A DNA stretch of 64,000 bases from Ectocarpus siliculosus. Lineage: Eukaryota > Sar > Phaeophyceae > Ectocarpales > Ectocarpaceae. The DNA lies in the NCBI GenBank assembly GCA_000310025.1, contig FN649727.1:4933247-4997246 (forward strand), in the 5' to 3' direction. This document shows, piece after piece, positions 1 to 11,800 of this stretch. The notes beneath the pieces are model-generated. The model was not told where the DNA came from. It worked only from the letters and a program-made list of their open reading frames with translations, and did no database searches. Both the position numbers and the translations under genes were made by a program. Every line of letters starts with the position of its first letter. The stretch's first letter is position 1.

Positions 1-468
1 CCGTAGTCATTTGACCATTGACCACGCGTCCCTTTCGAGACGGAGCACCGTTCCTACACCTACTAGAGACACCACCAACATTTGGGAGCTCTTTACGTTT
101 CTGCCACAAACTCCATAAAAAATTCTTGCACATCTTATCCCCGTCCTCTAGGGCCTCTTGTGCCCACCATCTATCCCCAATTATCGCGATCGTTTTTTCG
201 CTGTTGTCTAATTTACCAAACTTGTCCATGTCACACCCTCTCTGTCTCATTTCCTCCTCGAGATCCTCTCTTTCCTTCCTGTACAACTCACACTCCCCAA
301 CTATGTGGGGTCTACTCTCCTCCGATTTGCCACATGGACATGTGTGTCTATCCTCCTCTTCCTCTCTCCTACGGCTGGTATACCTCTTCCTCCGTTCTGG
401 CAAGTCCAGATCGCCTACTCGAAATTGCAATTTCAGCTTTTTCGCATAGTCCATGGGGCCGTCCAAGG
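1..468 (-). mobile_element. LINE (non-LTR retrotransposon) 3' end
   Basis: On the minus strand a frame stays open from about 454 down to the window edge. It encodes a basic/acidic helical stretch followed by a zinc-finger-like CPC...HIVGEC motif, then WWAQEALEDGDK and WSLWQKRKELP. A C-terminal Cys/His finger after the reverse transcriptase is typical of non-LTR retrotransposon ORF2 proteins, so this is read as the last ~150 codons of such a protein. The reverse transcriptase core itself is not in the window. A run of about 12 G at 467-479 closes the upstream side and may be a truncation point or a sequencing artefact. The last ~60 bases at the window edge recur elsewhere in the window (see the dispersed tail repeats). 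Family level (for example Jockey- or RTE-like) cannot be told from this fragment. Confidence 0.6.
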
Positions 469-571
469 GGGGGGGGGGGCTTAAACACGACTAAATGATG
501 GCAACGCGGCACCGATCTCTTGGTGTAACGTATCGATACATGGCGCAGCTTTCGGTCTTACTCTCTTGCTG

Positions 572-3500
572 TCAGATGTCTTCCCCGTGAAATACAGAAC
601 TGACGAGCAGCAAAAGACCGACAAAAATTCTACCGTACACAGCAATCGTTGCAAAACAAACCAGGCCAACAAGAGAGATTGGGAGGTGGGGGGCTTGTTG
701 CCCGAAGCAGCGACGCCCCACAGCCCTCACCCTCGCCAACTCCTCCTTCGCCTCCAGTTCTGCTAGCAAGCGATCCCTCAGCTCGTCCACCCCGGCATTC
801 TGAATGTAAGAGCGCCTGTCTTACACACACACGGTACACGAAGTGGGGGGGAGAGAAACCCCGGCGTGAACAAATCAATATTATTTGTCTTATCTGGTTT
901 AACCACGCGTGTAATCGTAACAGGGGCACACGTGCTGCGGCAACAGCAGCAATTCAAAAAGAAATCGGAACACTACAGCACTACGGTAATTACTTCGACG
1001 ACTAAAGAAGACATGGAAAGAAGAAAACATCAAGCGCGTCCACATGCGGCACAGACAACAATACTACCGCTGAAAACTCGAACGCGCCGTTGCCGCTGGT
1101 GGAACTCCGTGGGCAAGCCAAGCCAAGCCAAGCCAAGCCAAGCCAGTCCCCCAAAACGCCTGCGGGCGAGGCGTCTCACCTGGCACTACCGAGTGCTCCG
1201 GCCGCCACCGGCCAGCCACCTTTCGCGGGGGCGGCGGCGGTGCGGGGAGAAGGCGACAAGCTCTTCCAGCTCCTCCTCATTCTTGGAGCAGGACCTGCGG
1301 ACGACGAACTAAAGGGCCTATCTCCTCCTCGCCCCGCCGACCTGCCGCCCTGTCGCGGCGACGACGACAACGCTTCCATCGGGAACGCGTAGGAAGCCCC
1401 GTCCACCGTCGCCGCTGCCGCCGCCGCCGTTGCGCCGTCCCGTCTATCCCTTCCACCGGTTCTGCCCCTGGAAATCTTGGTCCCCCCGCGGTGGTAACTG
1501 CCGCTGCTGCGGGCCTCGGCCTTATATTCCTCTTCCTCTTCCGCTGTCTCGTCGAGATCGCGCCGCAGAAGCGGCGGCCGAGCGCGGGGGGAGACGGAGG
1601 TGGCTACCCTTCCGCTCCCGCCGCCGCTTCCCGCCCTCCTCCCGCCCCAGCGGGGTGAGCGCGAGCGGTCGAAGGTGTTGCCGCCGACGTAACCGTGCGA
1701 GCCAGCGCCGCCGCCGCCGCCGCCGCCGCCGCTCGCGAACGGAGGGATGGACGAGAGGGCGGACGAGAAGCCGTCAACGCTGCCGACACCGATACCACCG
1801 CCGAGGTCGGGTGCGGTTGTGCCGCCGTTGATCGCCGCGCTCGTCGCCGCGCTGGCTCCGAGTGGGGTCGCGTAGCCGAAGCTGGAGAAGAAATCCTCCT
1901 GCACTTGAGAAAGCTCTCGCAGGAGCTTGGACTGTTTCAGATTCATAAAAGTGTGAAGCGGTTGAAGGGGTGCTTTGGGTTAAAAAAAAGTGCAGGTTGT
2001 TTTCGCGGGAGACAAAAAAATGGCACACTTTCAACTGTCTGACTATTAACAATTCTGACGATGAGAGGATGGAATGGGATATCGGGTTGCAGCACGGCAC
2101 CAAAACGTCGGGGGTGGGTGATGAAACCGCCAGTCGGAAATGCGCTCGGTTAGGGTATGCTCAAAGCCCGTACGCCGGAGTGCCCTCCCACGTATGCCAT
2201 CACCGTTGCAGCTAACGAAGTCAATGTGGGGTAGGGGGCGGAGAGCGTGGGCCACGGTGGATACCGGTATGTATGTACTGCTATTGCATGTACCGGGTTG
2301 CCATCTGTTTAACACCGGGCATCACCTGAGACGTCTCTATTGCCGCACCGAGATCGGCCACCCTCCCTCGCACTCGCTCCAGCTCCCCGCCCCTCAACTC
2401 GCCGGCCACCGACCCCACGGAGACCCTCGCCGACAGACCGGGGCCATCTCTCTCTCCTTCCTCCTCGCCCCGCCCTCCCGAGAGCGCCCGCCCGCGCGCG
2501 CGCGAAGTGCTTGCGGTGTGACCACCGCCGCCGCCGCCGCCGTTGCCTTCTCGGTTATCTCGAAAGCCAGGCGTGCCGCCGCCTTGTGTTCGCGTTGGCG
2601 GCAGCGGGGACATCTGCTCGGCACCCGCCGCAGTGTCGTACAAGAGGCCGTCGCCGTCGTCGCTGCCGTTCCTCGCCTCCGGTCTTCTTCTCGTCGGGTG
2701 TTGCCGATTATCGCTTTCCCTATTTGTGAGGACACGCCGGCGGCTGCCGTTGTGTTCCTCCCGGCGGCCACTTCGCGTCGCAGATGCAATGGCAGGGTTC
2801 GGCGGCCGCGGCGGCGGTGAAGACGACCGTGGCGACGCTGAGGGCCCGAGCAGAGAGCGCCGGAGCAGGGGTGGTTGTCGTTTTCTGGGCTCCCATTCGC
2901 CACCACTGGTGCTATCTCTGTCGGGTGGCAGCCAAGCGTCGCCGCCGCCATCGGCGTTGTTGTTCTCGGTGGCAGCATCGAAAAGCGGTGGCCCTTGGTC
3001 GCGCCTACTGCTCCCGCAACGGTTGGTTGGATGGTTGAAAGGTCGGGGAAGGGAGAGGGTCATCATCTCGGGGCAGGATTGGGAAAGGGAAAGGTGCGAC
3101 ACGCAAATATGCCCAACTGACAGCAGTGTGCAGTGTTGCTGAGAGGAGGGCAACAGAGCGATGAACAGGGCGGATGCACCGGATGAAACTTGAAACCACC
3201 TGAGTCAGAACTCATACACAAGGCACCCGGCCAGCCAGCTGGGGAAAATGCAACGGGTCGATACTGGATTCACTTCGCGCGCGCGATAAGACCAGTCAGG
3301 ACGAGGTCAGATCTAATAATTAAGGAATAATAAAAACACACACAGAAAGACTACCCATTCGAGATATACCCACAGTCGAACGGGATGTGGTGGAGTCTTT
3401 TCAGTGAGTGGAGGGAAACCTAATAATCTAATCATCATGTGTTGGTCCGCTTGTCTGCTGGGTTCCTCGGGTCCGGCCAATGACCTTTGCGTCTACTTTA

Positions 3501-3795
3501 GGCCCTCAACACGGAACTACATTGCCAATAATGCGGGTGCCCGCTACCTCATGAGAGAGGTGGGGCGGTCTACAGAGCTTTCATCGTGCTCCAACGAGCA
3601 AAGAGATTCTGGGCTGCGGCAAAGACCAGCAGAGACAGAAAAAACGTAGTGACACCTCAAGTTGTGAGCCAGCTCGTCGCGTTGCCTCTCCGTCTCTTCC
3701 AGAGCGTCGAACAATCCATTGACCACCAGCGCCGAGCGCCAGTTCCGGCTCAAGGCTCCGAGGGCGGAAGAACCCCCTTCGTCCCCACCAGTCAT
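572..3795 (-). CDS. unknown coiled-coil, low-complexity protein
   Basis: I do not recognise the family. Exons inferred from splice sites with matching phase: 3795-3656 (starts MTGGDEGG, contains the helical LFDALEETERQRDELAHNL), 3007-2326, 1931-1180, a possible 28-nt microexon 1095-1068, and a last exon starting at 799. Exons 1 to 3 join cleanly (phases 2, 0). Exon 2 begins after a strong pyrimidine-rich acceptor and ends with a predicted helix (LERVRGRVADLGAAIETSQ) that continues into SKLLRELSQVQEDFF of exon 3. The rest is Ser/Gly/Arg/Pro-rich and probably disordered. The last exon starts with another helix (DELRDRLLAELEAKEEL). It then either reads on to a stop at 572 through a hydrophobic stretch, or splices again after ELAR to a short exon; the hydrophobic stretch may simply be an intron pyrimidine tract. 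Plus-strand ORFs here are Arg-rich shadows. Faces TSFM head to head, 507 bp apart. Confidence 0.55.
1068..1095 (-). other. candidate 28-nt microexon
   Basis: Exon 3 of the coiled-coil gene ends in phase 2 at a strong donor (CAG then GTGAGA, 1180) whereas the next good exon starts in phase 0 at 799. A 28-base segment flanked by AG and GTAGTA restores the frame exactly (adds SGNGAFEFSA). It is supported only by phase and by the flanking dinucleotides. Confidence 0.3.
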
Positions 3796-3816
3796 GGCCT
3801 TGCACCCTCTACATGC

Positions 3817-3854
<38 letters not shown>

Positions 3855-4302
3855 CGCCCTTGGTTCCTGCTTCTGGTGCCTGATCCCCGATGAAACGGTC
3901 GTTTGTATTTTTCAGAGCCGGGAATTATGCAACCGCGCAGCCCGCCCGCGGTTGAGTGAGCCGGTTTGTGGCGAGCTCAACACGGATGACGTCTGTTCAT
4001 ACCCCACCAGCATGCATGCACACTGTTAGAGGTACCGTCTTGGCATCGCTAGAGGACCTCCTTTGCCCAACGGTACCGACCTCTCCGCCCTGTGGTCGGG
4101 GGGTAACTTTGAAAGGAGGCGTGTTCTTGGAACCAAATTCGCACAGTCCAGTGGCGCGTCAAAAAGCGGCATGTGTTGGATCGACGGTCTCCGTTTTCTC
4201 TCTCTCACACACGCCATCACACTTCACTCACCTTGCGTAAGCAAGCCCACACGCTCTCACGCACACGCACACGAGTGTGTAGATCTCTCCACCAGTACCA
4301 CG
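3796..4302. promoter_or_regulatory. divergent intergenic region, coiled-coil gene / TSFM
   Basis: This stretch separates two divergent start codons and should hold both promoters. It contains a (GA)n run at about 3824-3851 and a C/T/A-rich leader just before the TSFM start. I see no TATA box or other motif that I would name. Confidence 0.4.
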
Positions 4303-7300
4303 ATGTCCTTGTTGCCTCACGTGATCTCGAGGGCGAGCGGCAGAGCTGCCCTCTGCTGGCGCCGTACGCCCGGAGTTGCCTCCGTGCGCGCTCTGAGCAT
4401 GGCCAACAAGGCCGGAGGAGCGGGGAAGCCTGACATGGCTCTCATCAAGGAGCTGCGGGAAGCCTCCGGCGCTCCAGTCGTTGACTGCAAGAACGCCCTA
4501 GCGGTGAGTGCGTGTGCCCAAGAGGCAGGAGAAGTCTGTGATGCTGGTCCTCAGTTGTAGCAACGTATTGTAGGGACCTCAAGCAGCCAGGACTTCGCGC
4601 ACAGAGCAGGTCGGCAGGACGCACCGAGAGAGGAGTAGAGAGCCGGGTCGAGAGCGAGACAGGACACGGGTAGAGAGGCAGCAAAAGATTACAACGTGGC
4701 AAAGAGACAGCATAAGCAGCAATACTCTTAGGTAGACGCGAACGAGTGGCTGGTGACAAATCTGCACCTGAAACGTACCACCACATGTACCGTGCTGTGC
4801 ACAGCAGCCTCCGTTGGGGCCAAGTACACGCATTTACCAGGTGTACAAGTACCGTAGCATATCTGCCCTGTGGCGAACAACGAACCTCACCCCTCGCTCC
4901 CCGGTGTTTGTCTCTACTGCTGCTGTGAGCAACCAGTGGTTGCACCAACCTAAGCATTGCTTTGACTGACTTCACTCGTTGATAGTAGTGCCGCACAGCA
5001 GCAGTATCCCGAGGGGTGATTGGCGGCGTGGCTCAGAGCCCCCCCCACGCCCCCCCCGGCCTCGTGCTCTTTGACACGCCTTCTGCTTCCACCCCGCGTC
5101 CACGCCCTTGCACTTTTCTCGTGGATAATCAGGCGGAAGGCGTTAACGGCGACATCGCGCAAGCGTTCCAATGGCTCCGGAAGAGGGGTATCGCCAAGGC
5201 CACCTCGATGGCCGACAGATCCGCCAACGAAGGCATGCTATTTGCGCCACTGTATTTAGGATACCATCGTTGCGATCGCGCCTGCAAGAAAGCAGGAAGA
5301 ATTAAATAGGCAAACTTGTTCGTATTAAAAGCTGGGTCGTTGCAAGGTTGAGTTTTACAGATTTTGCGCCGCTGCCGCTGCCGAAAGACACCTTCGCAAA
5401 AATATCGGGCGATACCCACCGTAGTCTCGGCTCACCGTCTATCAGACCTTGTAATATTCAGACATGCGTGCAGCGGCTTCTTTCCTCTCGTGTATTTACG
5501 ATTTACATAGTGCTTGAAAACCTCACGTTCCCGGGAGTGGTACTCCCGGCCTTACCCATGGGTACTCCGGGCCTAACCAATAGAAGGTTTCCTGGTTTCC
5601 AGCTAGACGACGGGGGCGGCGGCCTCATAACGGTCGCGCATGTCTTTTCTTGTGCTGACGTGTTGCGCCAGGCCTGATCGGTCTGCGCGTGGATGGACCC
5701 CACGGCGCCCTCGTGGAGGTGAACAGCGAGACAGACTTCGTGGCTAGAAACGCAAAGTTCCAGGAGTTCGTAAAGAAGGCCCTGGATGTTGCTCTCGAGA
5801 AGGCCAAGGCGGCGGCCGGGGGGACGGAGGTCCCGGCTTCGCGAGAGCTTGACGTGAGCGAGCTTCTTCGGGAGGACCACCCAGGTTAGCCCGACGCGGT
5901 GATGGTTTTGTTTTGTTTGATTTTACTCGGAGCTACAGATTGGAAGGTGTTGCTATCTTTGATACACTTCGATTGTTCTGTCGCTGACAGTTTGTCGTGC
6001 AAGCCGGGATAAGATTTGTTTGGTTGTCAATTGTTCTAGATGTGCCGTGTGTCTAATAGACCTCTAACCCCAAAAACCGCGGTTGCTCGGCGAAAAGAGA
6101 AACGGGCTCAGTTTGGTGTATCAAGCCTCGGTCCTGTCCTCCGTGCGTGTGGTAACGGCATGTGTGTTTACCACCTATGATACGTGTTTTGTTTCTCCAG
6201 GATCGGGGGAGTTGCTGGCGGACACGCTGGCGCAGCTGGTTGGAGCCATCCGAGAAAACATCACCATCAGTAGAGCACACGTGAGAGCACAATACGCGGT
6301 ACCATCCCACGTGAAATCGGTTGCATGTCAGTCTCGAATGCTTTAGGTAGGGGGCGGGCGGGGGAAGGGGCGTTCCGTACCTTTCGGACGAGAAAAGGCG
6401 AGTGCACCAAAGGGATGACCTGCACCCTTTGCTACCGTGACATGCTCGACACGCAGGAGCTATAATAATTCCTACTGAAGAGAATGCACGTGTGTGGCGT
6501 GGAGGCGACAACACTCGCAATAACTGCTGCCTCCCCCCTGCCCCTGCCCCTGCCCCTCCCCCCGCCGCGTCTCTTATCCGTCTCCTGTGGTACTATCTAT
6601 CTCCTTGAGGCAGGTGGTGTCCTTGGGTGGCGACGGGAAGGGTGTGGTGGCCGGCTATGTGCACGGGGCAACGGGACTGCCCGGAATGGGCAAGAACGCC
6701 GCGCTCGTGGCTCTAAAGCTCGGTGAGTCTTGTATCCTGCCGTAAAGTCTCATGGGCACGGCGAGCAGCACGCAGCAGCAGCCGCCTAGCGGGCGGTCCC
6801 AGAATGCTATCGGATATACGGCCAGCAGCAGTAGTGTTTTTGCGTTTGGTTCACCAACAACAAATGGGTACAGAAGCGGTCTGGGTCTCGCCTGCCCACT
6901 TTTCGCAGCACGTCCGCATCCATCATTTTTTTTTTAAAGCCACGTTTTCCCTCCAAAAAAGAGGAGGGCAAGAGGCCTTGACTGCTGTGGCATATTCTTC
7001 CTGAACTTTTGACTTTGGCGATTTGACTTGTACGGACCGAACAATTCGTCGGCACTTTGCGAAGTAGGCAACACCCCCGCACCAACCTGCTGGCAGGCAC
7101 TCACGCAATTGCGGCGCACCCATGCACGCGTCCCTTCTGGGTGCCAATCTCTGCTGCGATCCGTACGACAGACACCACCGCAGCAGGCGAAGACACCGCT
7201 ACTACGGAGACCCTCGACGCGAGCGCCAAGTCTCTGGCCATGCACGTGGTCGCGGCGAGGCCGGCGTTCTTGGACGAGTCCTCCGCGCCGGAAGCGGCGC

Positions 7301-7993
7301 TGGAGAAGGAGAAGAAGCTTCTTCTCGAGCAGGCCGAGGAGAGCGGGAAGGACCCCAAGGTTCTGGGCAAGATGGTCGAGGGCAGGTAGGTCGGGGTGGT
7401 GGTGGTGGTGGTGGTGGTGGTAGGGCGAGGGGATGAGATGCGTGGGTGGGGGTCGAATTAAAGTTGATTTTTTGGCTCGACCGCAAAGAAGCACTCATAT
7501 TCGCGATTATGCTGAAACCCTTGGTGGAACGTTTCGTTGCGGTTGCGGTTGTTCAAAGTTCAACCGGGGGGGGGGGCAAGACACTACGCTCTCGATGGCA
7601 GGGTGTAGGAATGGCGGCAGCAGTGGTATGGCGAGAGGGAGTTTTTCGCGACGGGAACCGTTTTTTTAAGTGCACAGACGAGCCATTTGTTGGGAAGCAT
7701 ACAATGCACGATTTTCCCGCTTTTGCATGAAAAGGTATGAGTTGGGTCGGACCACACAACACCGGCTTTCAAACTCCCCGCCCCACCTACCGCCCTTAAA
7801 AAACAACAGGTTGAGAAAGTATTTGGAGACCAACGCCCTGACTAGACAGGCGCACATGGTGGCCGAGGGGAACCCGAGGGTGGCCGACCACCTTACGAGC
7901 CTGGGAGAGGAGGTCGGTGGCACGGTCACCTTGGAAGGCTTCGCAAGGCTAGCGGTAGGGGAGAGAGAGCCAGCCCCGTCTTCGAGCGATTGA
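4303..7993 (+). CDS. TSFM: elongation factor Ts, organellar (mitochondrial)
   Basis: EF-Ts is the guanine-nucleotide exchange factor that recycles EF-Tu in organelle translation. Seven exons: 4303-4503, 5133-5232, 5672-5884, 6201-6280, 6614-6722, 7172-7385, 7810-7993. All phases agree and give 366 aa. Residues 1-45 are Arg/Ser/Ala-rich without acidic residues before LSMANK, like a mitochondrial presequence; there is no hydrophobic signal peptide as needed for a stramenopile plastid. Residues ~46-95 form the TS-N/UBA-like domain ([21 protein letters not shown]). The EF-Ts signature [12 protein letters not shown] lies at ~116-127. The C-terminal dimerisation domain follows, with [16 protein letters not shown] from the join of exons 6 and 7 and [16 protein letters not shown] near the end. 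Length fits mitochondrial EF-Ts. Oddity: intron 2 starts with GC (AAG then GCATGC), yet the join is needed to make the conserved [11 protein letters not shown]. Convergent with the carboxypeptidase gene downstream. Confidence 0.95.
7386..7436 (+). repeat. (GGT)n microsatellite in TSFM intron 6
   Basis: A run of GGT/GTG triplets lies at about 7396-7423, immediately after the exon 6 donor. It is intronic. Confidence 0.7.
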
Positions 7994-8884
7994 GTTGACT
8001 TGTGTGTGTGTTTGTGGAGGATTGTTTCTATGCCGCGCGGTTGGTTTATTGGTGCCGTTGTGGGTGACCATGTCTTGTTTTGCGGACCAGAGGTCAGGCG
8101 GGGCGATGACATCGGTACGAAAGAGTGTCGGATTCTTGAAAAGTTGTAACGAAAGCGCCCTCTTTTCCCACTGTCGGAGGTGTCGGGTGCACTGCATAGT
8201 GAGGTGTCGAAACAGGGTGGCAGTAGGCGATATCTGCTAAGGGGCAGCGACTACCAAAAGGGTGTTTGTTGTGGCGGTTCACTCACTGTTTGGTGTATCA
8301 ATGCTTGTGTGAAAATCGTCTATATCGCGTTGCTTACCGCTTGCAGGAAAGGGCTTGCCCATACTGGGGGTTGTTGGACAGAACGGGCTCCATTATCACT
8401 CCGAGTACAAAGTTTATTTTTTCTCAACGGCCCACCGCAGGTATGGGCGGCTTATTTCGCAACTCACGTGAGTTGGTGGTTAGTCCCCGCTTTCAAGCTC
8501 CAAGCTCCAAAGGCGTGGTCAACTCGCAGTTCAAACTGACACACACACGCACACACATATGCAGACACGGATACACGACAATGTGTCGCTTTCTCCCAGG
8601 ACGCCGTCGCAAACAAGACCATGTAATAACACCCTTCAATACCGACTGACAAATGAGATTGGTTTCATTCTCAGACCTCAAGACGGCTTCGCTTGTATGA
8701 TGCGATCTAATTTCTAAACTTAACGCGTACGCATTTTCCCTTCACGCAATTAAACTGGAAAACACGTCCTGCACACTACATGTATATGTCTGATCGATCT
8801 GCTCAGCGGAGCTGCAGGGATGACTTGATGAAGGGCGGTACGAGTCAAGCTCTGCCTCACTCGACTACGTCCATCGGCCAAATC
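7994..8884. other. convergent 3' intergenic region
   Basis: This lies between the stop codons of TSFM (plus) and the carboxypeptidase (minus), so it should hold both 3' UTRs. No coding sequence or repeat is apparent apart from a short CA-rich tract near 8540-8560. Confidence 0.5.
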
Positions 8885-11800
8885 CTATGCTTGTATCTTC
8901 CGCCCGCCCATTCCCCGCGCCCCAGTTCCGCTGGTGCCGCCCCCACCACCATCCTCTAAAACCGGCAGCGCGAAAAGGGCGGCCGGCACGGAGGTTGGCT
9001 TTTCATCCGCCGTCCTTTCCCCGCCTACACCAACGGCGATCACTCCGCGGCCTTTAACTATGCGCCCCCGCAAACCCCCGACGACATCGCCGCTGCTTGT
9101 CAAGCCTTTGGCACCACCGCCCCCGCCCCCGCTGAATACTCCGATTTCCGGTGCAGCTGCACCGACCTCGGCTTGCTGTCGAGAGGAGCGCACTGCGTCG
9201 CTGTTGTCGCGCTCGTGAAAGGGAGATTGCTGGACAGAACCTACTCGTTGGACAAAGTTTGAAGGAAGACTCCCGCGCTCGCTCCAATCGCCCTGGTTCG
9301 TTGGGTAGAGGTCAACACGTTTGTTTTCAGTTTGTGTGCGTGAAGGTAAGAGCATCATCAGGATAGCAACAGCAGCAACAGAAACGGGTATGTGTATGGG
9401 TGCCGTCCGTGGCAGAGCCGGTCCCCCAACACGCATTTTGGTGTTGGGACGGAAGCGACACCCGTAGATAACGCGAGATCACATGCAATTGGCCAAACGT
9501 ATCGTACCGAGTACGACAAGAGGTTCAGAGATCGATCTGTCAACAAGTCTTTGTGGTTCCAAAGTAATGAACACAAGAGTACAGTGCAACAATTCTGCCA
9601 CGACAAAACGGAACACGTGCAGTGAGAGGACTTCTTCGGCGCTTTGGAACGAGCCAATGTTACAGGAAGACACAGCTGTTTTTCACCTCGGCCCCTCCCA
9701 CCCCGGAACCAGTGGTGATGTTGGTTGGGCTCAGCCATCTCGGGTTGCCACCTCGCTTGACGACCCCCGCCGTGGCAACATCCCCCCCGCCCCCCCCCCG
9801 CCCCCCGTCTTGCGTTGAGTCCACCAGGCTCGAGCCCGATCTGGGTGCTGACTCCGGGGTCCCCACCGTGGGCGATGTTCCGCTTGCGATTCCACCGCGG
9901 AAACTTAGGTTACTGCCGCCCCCTCGACTGCGACCACTGCTGGCGCCCCCTCGGCTGCTGGTGCTACTGGCGCTGCTGCGGCTTGCGCCGCTACCACTGC
10001 CGCTGTTTGGGGTGAAATGGCCGTTGTCCGGCAAGGCGCGAACGCGACGTCGGGGCTTGCCTATTGGGCCGCCGGTAGTGCTGTTGCTGGCACACGCAGC
10101 TAGAACGTTCGACGCGGCCTTCACGAGTGGAGTGGGAGAGGGTGGAGCGAAGAGAGGTGGTAATAAATGCTTTCCATGCCGCTTGAGTAGGGCAACAGTT
10201 TTTGCAATTATCGGTAAGGTGGTATTCCGCTGTCGTTTCAAGCGTCAGTTGCAAGGTCTCACGGCCGTACCTCAACCATGCTCCTCTTCCTCCCTGACCC
10301 TCTATTCTTTGTCATCGGGTGGTGTCAAGGTTTACCTGCAATGCTGCGTCGGATGCGCGCCGGGCGGCATCGTCATTGCTCCCGCCGTTTCCAAAGGTGC
10401 CGCGGGGACGATGTTGCCGTACGACGATACTGCGCTCGCTCCCACCTCTCCCACGGTTTCCTTTTTGGGGGGCAAAGAGCATAAAAGGAAAGCATCGTGG
10501 ATTGAAAAGAACCCAGCGGGGGACGCCTCGGTGGTTGTCACGTTGCTCGCGGCCAACACCGTCACATTTGTCGCTCGCTGCAAGGCCGAGGTACCTTGCG
10601 ACGACAAAGACGAAAGCCAAATTTTTGGGGTGGTAGCCATAATTCCTGTATATGCACCGCCCGACGTGAAGACTCCATAACGTTTTCGACGACTGGGCCT
10701 TGACGAGAGCACTTCGAAGCTTACATACAACTCACCGCTCAGAGCCAACGCCTTCGGAGCGCGCGAACCGGAGGCACGTCGCCGTTCCTTCCTGCTTTTC
10801 CGTCCCGACGGCGGAGGTGGTTCCCCTGTCGTGACTTTCGCCCGCGTGGCCGCCACCGCCACTGCAGCTGTTGCTGCCTGACCACCGTCTTCGCCCGTCG
10901 CTTCGGTTCGACTTCCTGCCTTGCCGAGACTCGTCGACGACCGGCGCCCTTCCTCTTTCCCGCTTCCCCCCAACCCTGCGTCCCCCGTAGTCGGCGGTAT
11001 CTCTAGGTCGCCGTTTGCCCCTATTTCGCTCGAGCCGTAACCGTCTACCTCTTGTACCACTCTCCCCCATCTCCGCACCGTGTCGCCGCTCTCCCCTTCT
11101 CCTTGACCCCACTCTATCCCGGCCCAAGGGTTGGTCTTGTTGCTCTCTCCAACCCCCGCTCCTTCCCCATCCCCGCCTTGCTCGTGCTTTGCTCGATTGC
11201 GCGCCGTAGCGTCACCGAAAGCACTTTCTGCGACAGCCTCGCTGCTCCCACTGCCACCACCACGACCACCACCACGTCTCGCTGAGACCAAAGGGGCATC
11301 AGGGTCTATTGCACTATCTTCTCCGCCCGTTCGTCTCAGTGGCTCCTGCCCGCTGGCCCCGATGCGTGGAGAGGAGGAAGGGGCTCTTCGTGCCTGAGCA
11401 ACGACGCCTGCTGGTGGCAGGGTGCTCTGCGGGGATGGTGTGGTGGTGAACGGCGGGTCTGCGTCCGACGGGTTGTCCGGATCGGTCTCTTCAGGAGAGG
11501 CCTCCAATTCCGCCTCCGCTCCCGCGGCCGCGTCTGCGGAGTCATTGTCATCTTCTGATTCGATGTCGTCGTTGTTATCGACCACCTGTTTGCGATATGG
11601 GGATGGGGCGGGGGGGGGGGGGCATACTTATGTTTTGCATGCCTTAGTGGTTAGACCATGGGCGCGCGGGGGGGGGGGGGGGGTAAGAAGNNNNNNNNNN
11701 NNNNNNNNNNNNNNNNNNNNNNNNNNNNNNNNNNNNNNNNNNNNNNNNNNNNNNNNNNNNNNNNNNNNNNNNNNNNNNNNNNNNNNNNNNNNNNNNNNNN

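Noticed and set aside
2140-3142. Overlapping plus-strand ORFs of 130-226 codons
   Set aside because: Arg-rich shadows of the minus-strand coiled-coil gene; no splice-consistent extension.
9622-10680. 352-codon plus-strand ORF
   Set aside because: It is antisense to the low-complexity C-terminal exons of the carboxypeptidase, which fit by splice phase on the minus strand; GC-rich repeats leave long open frames on both strands.
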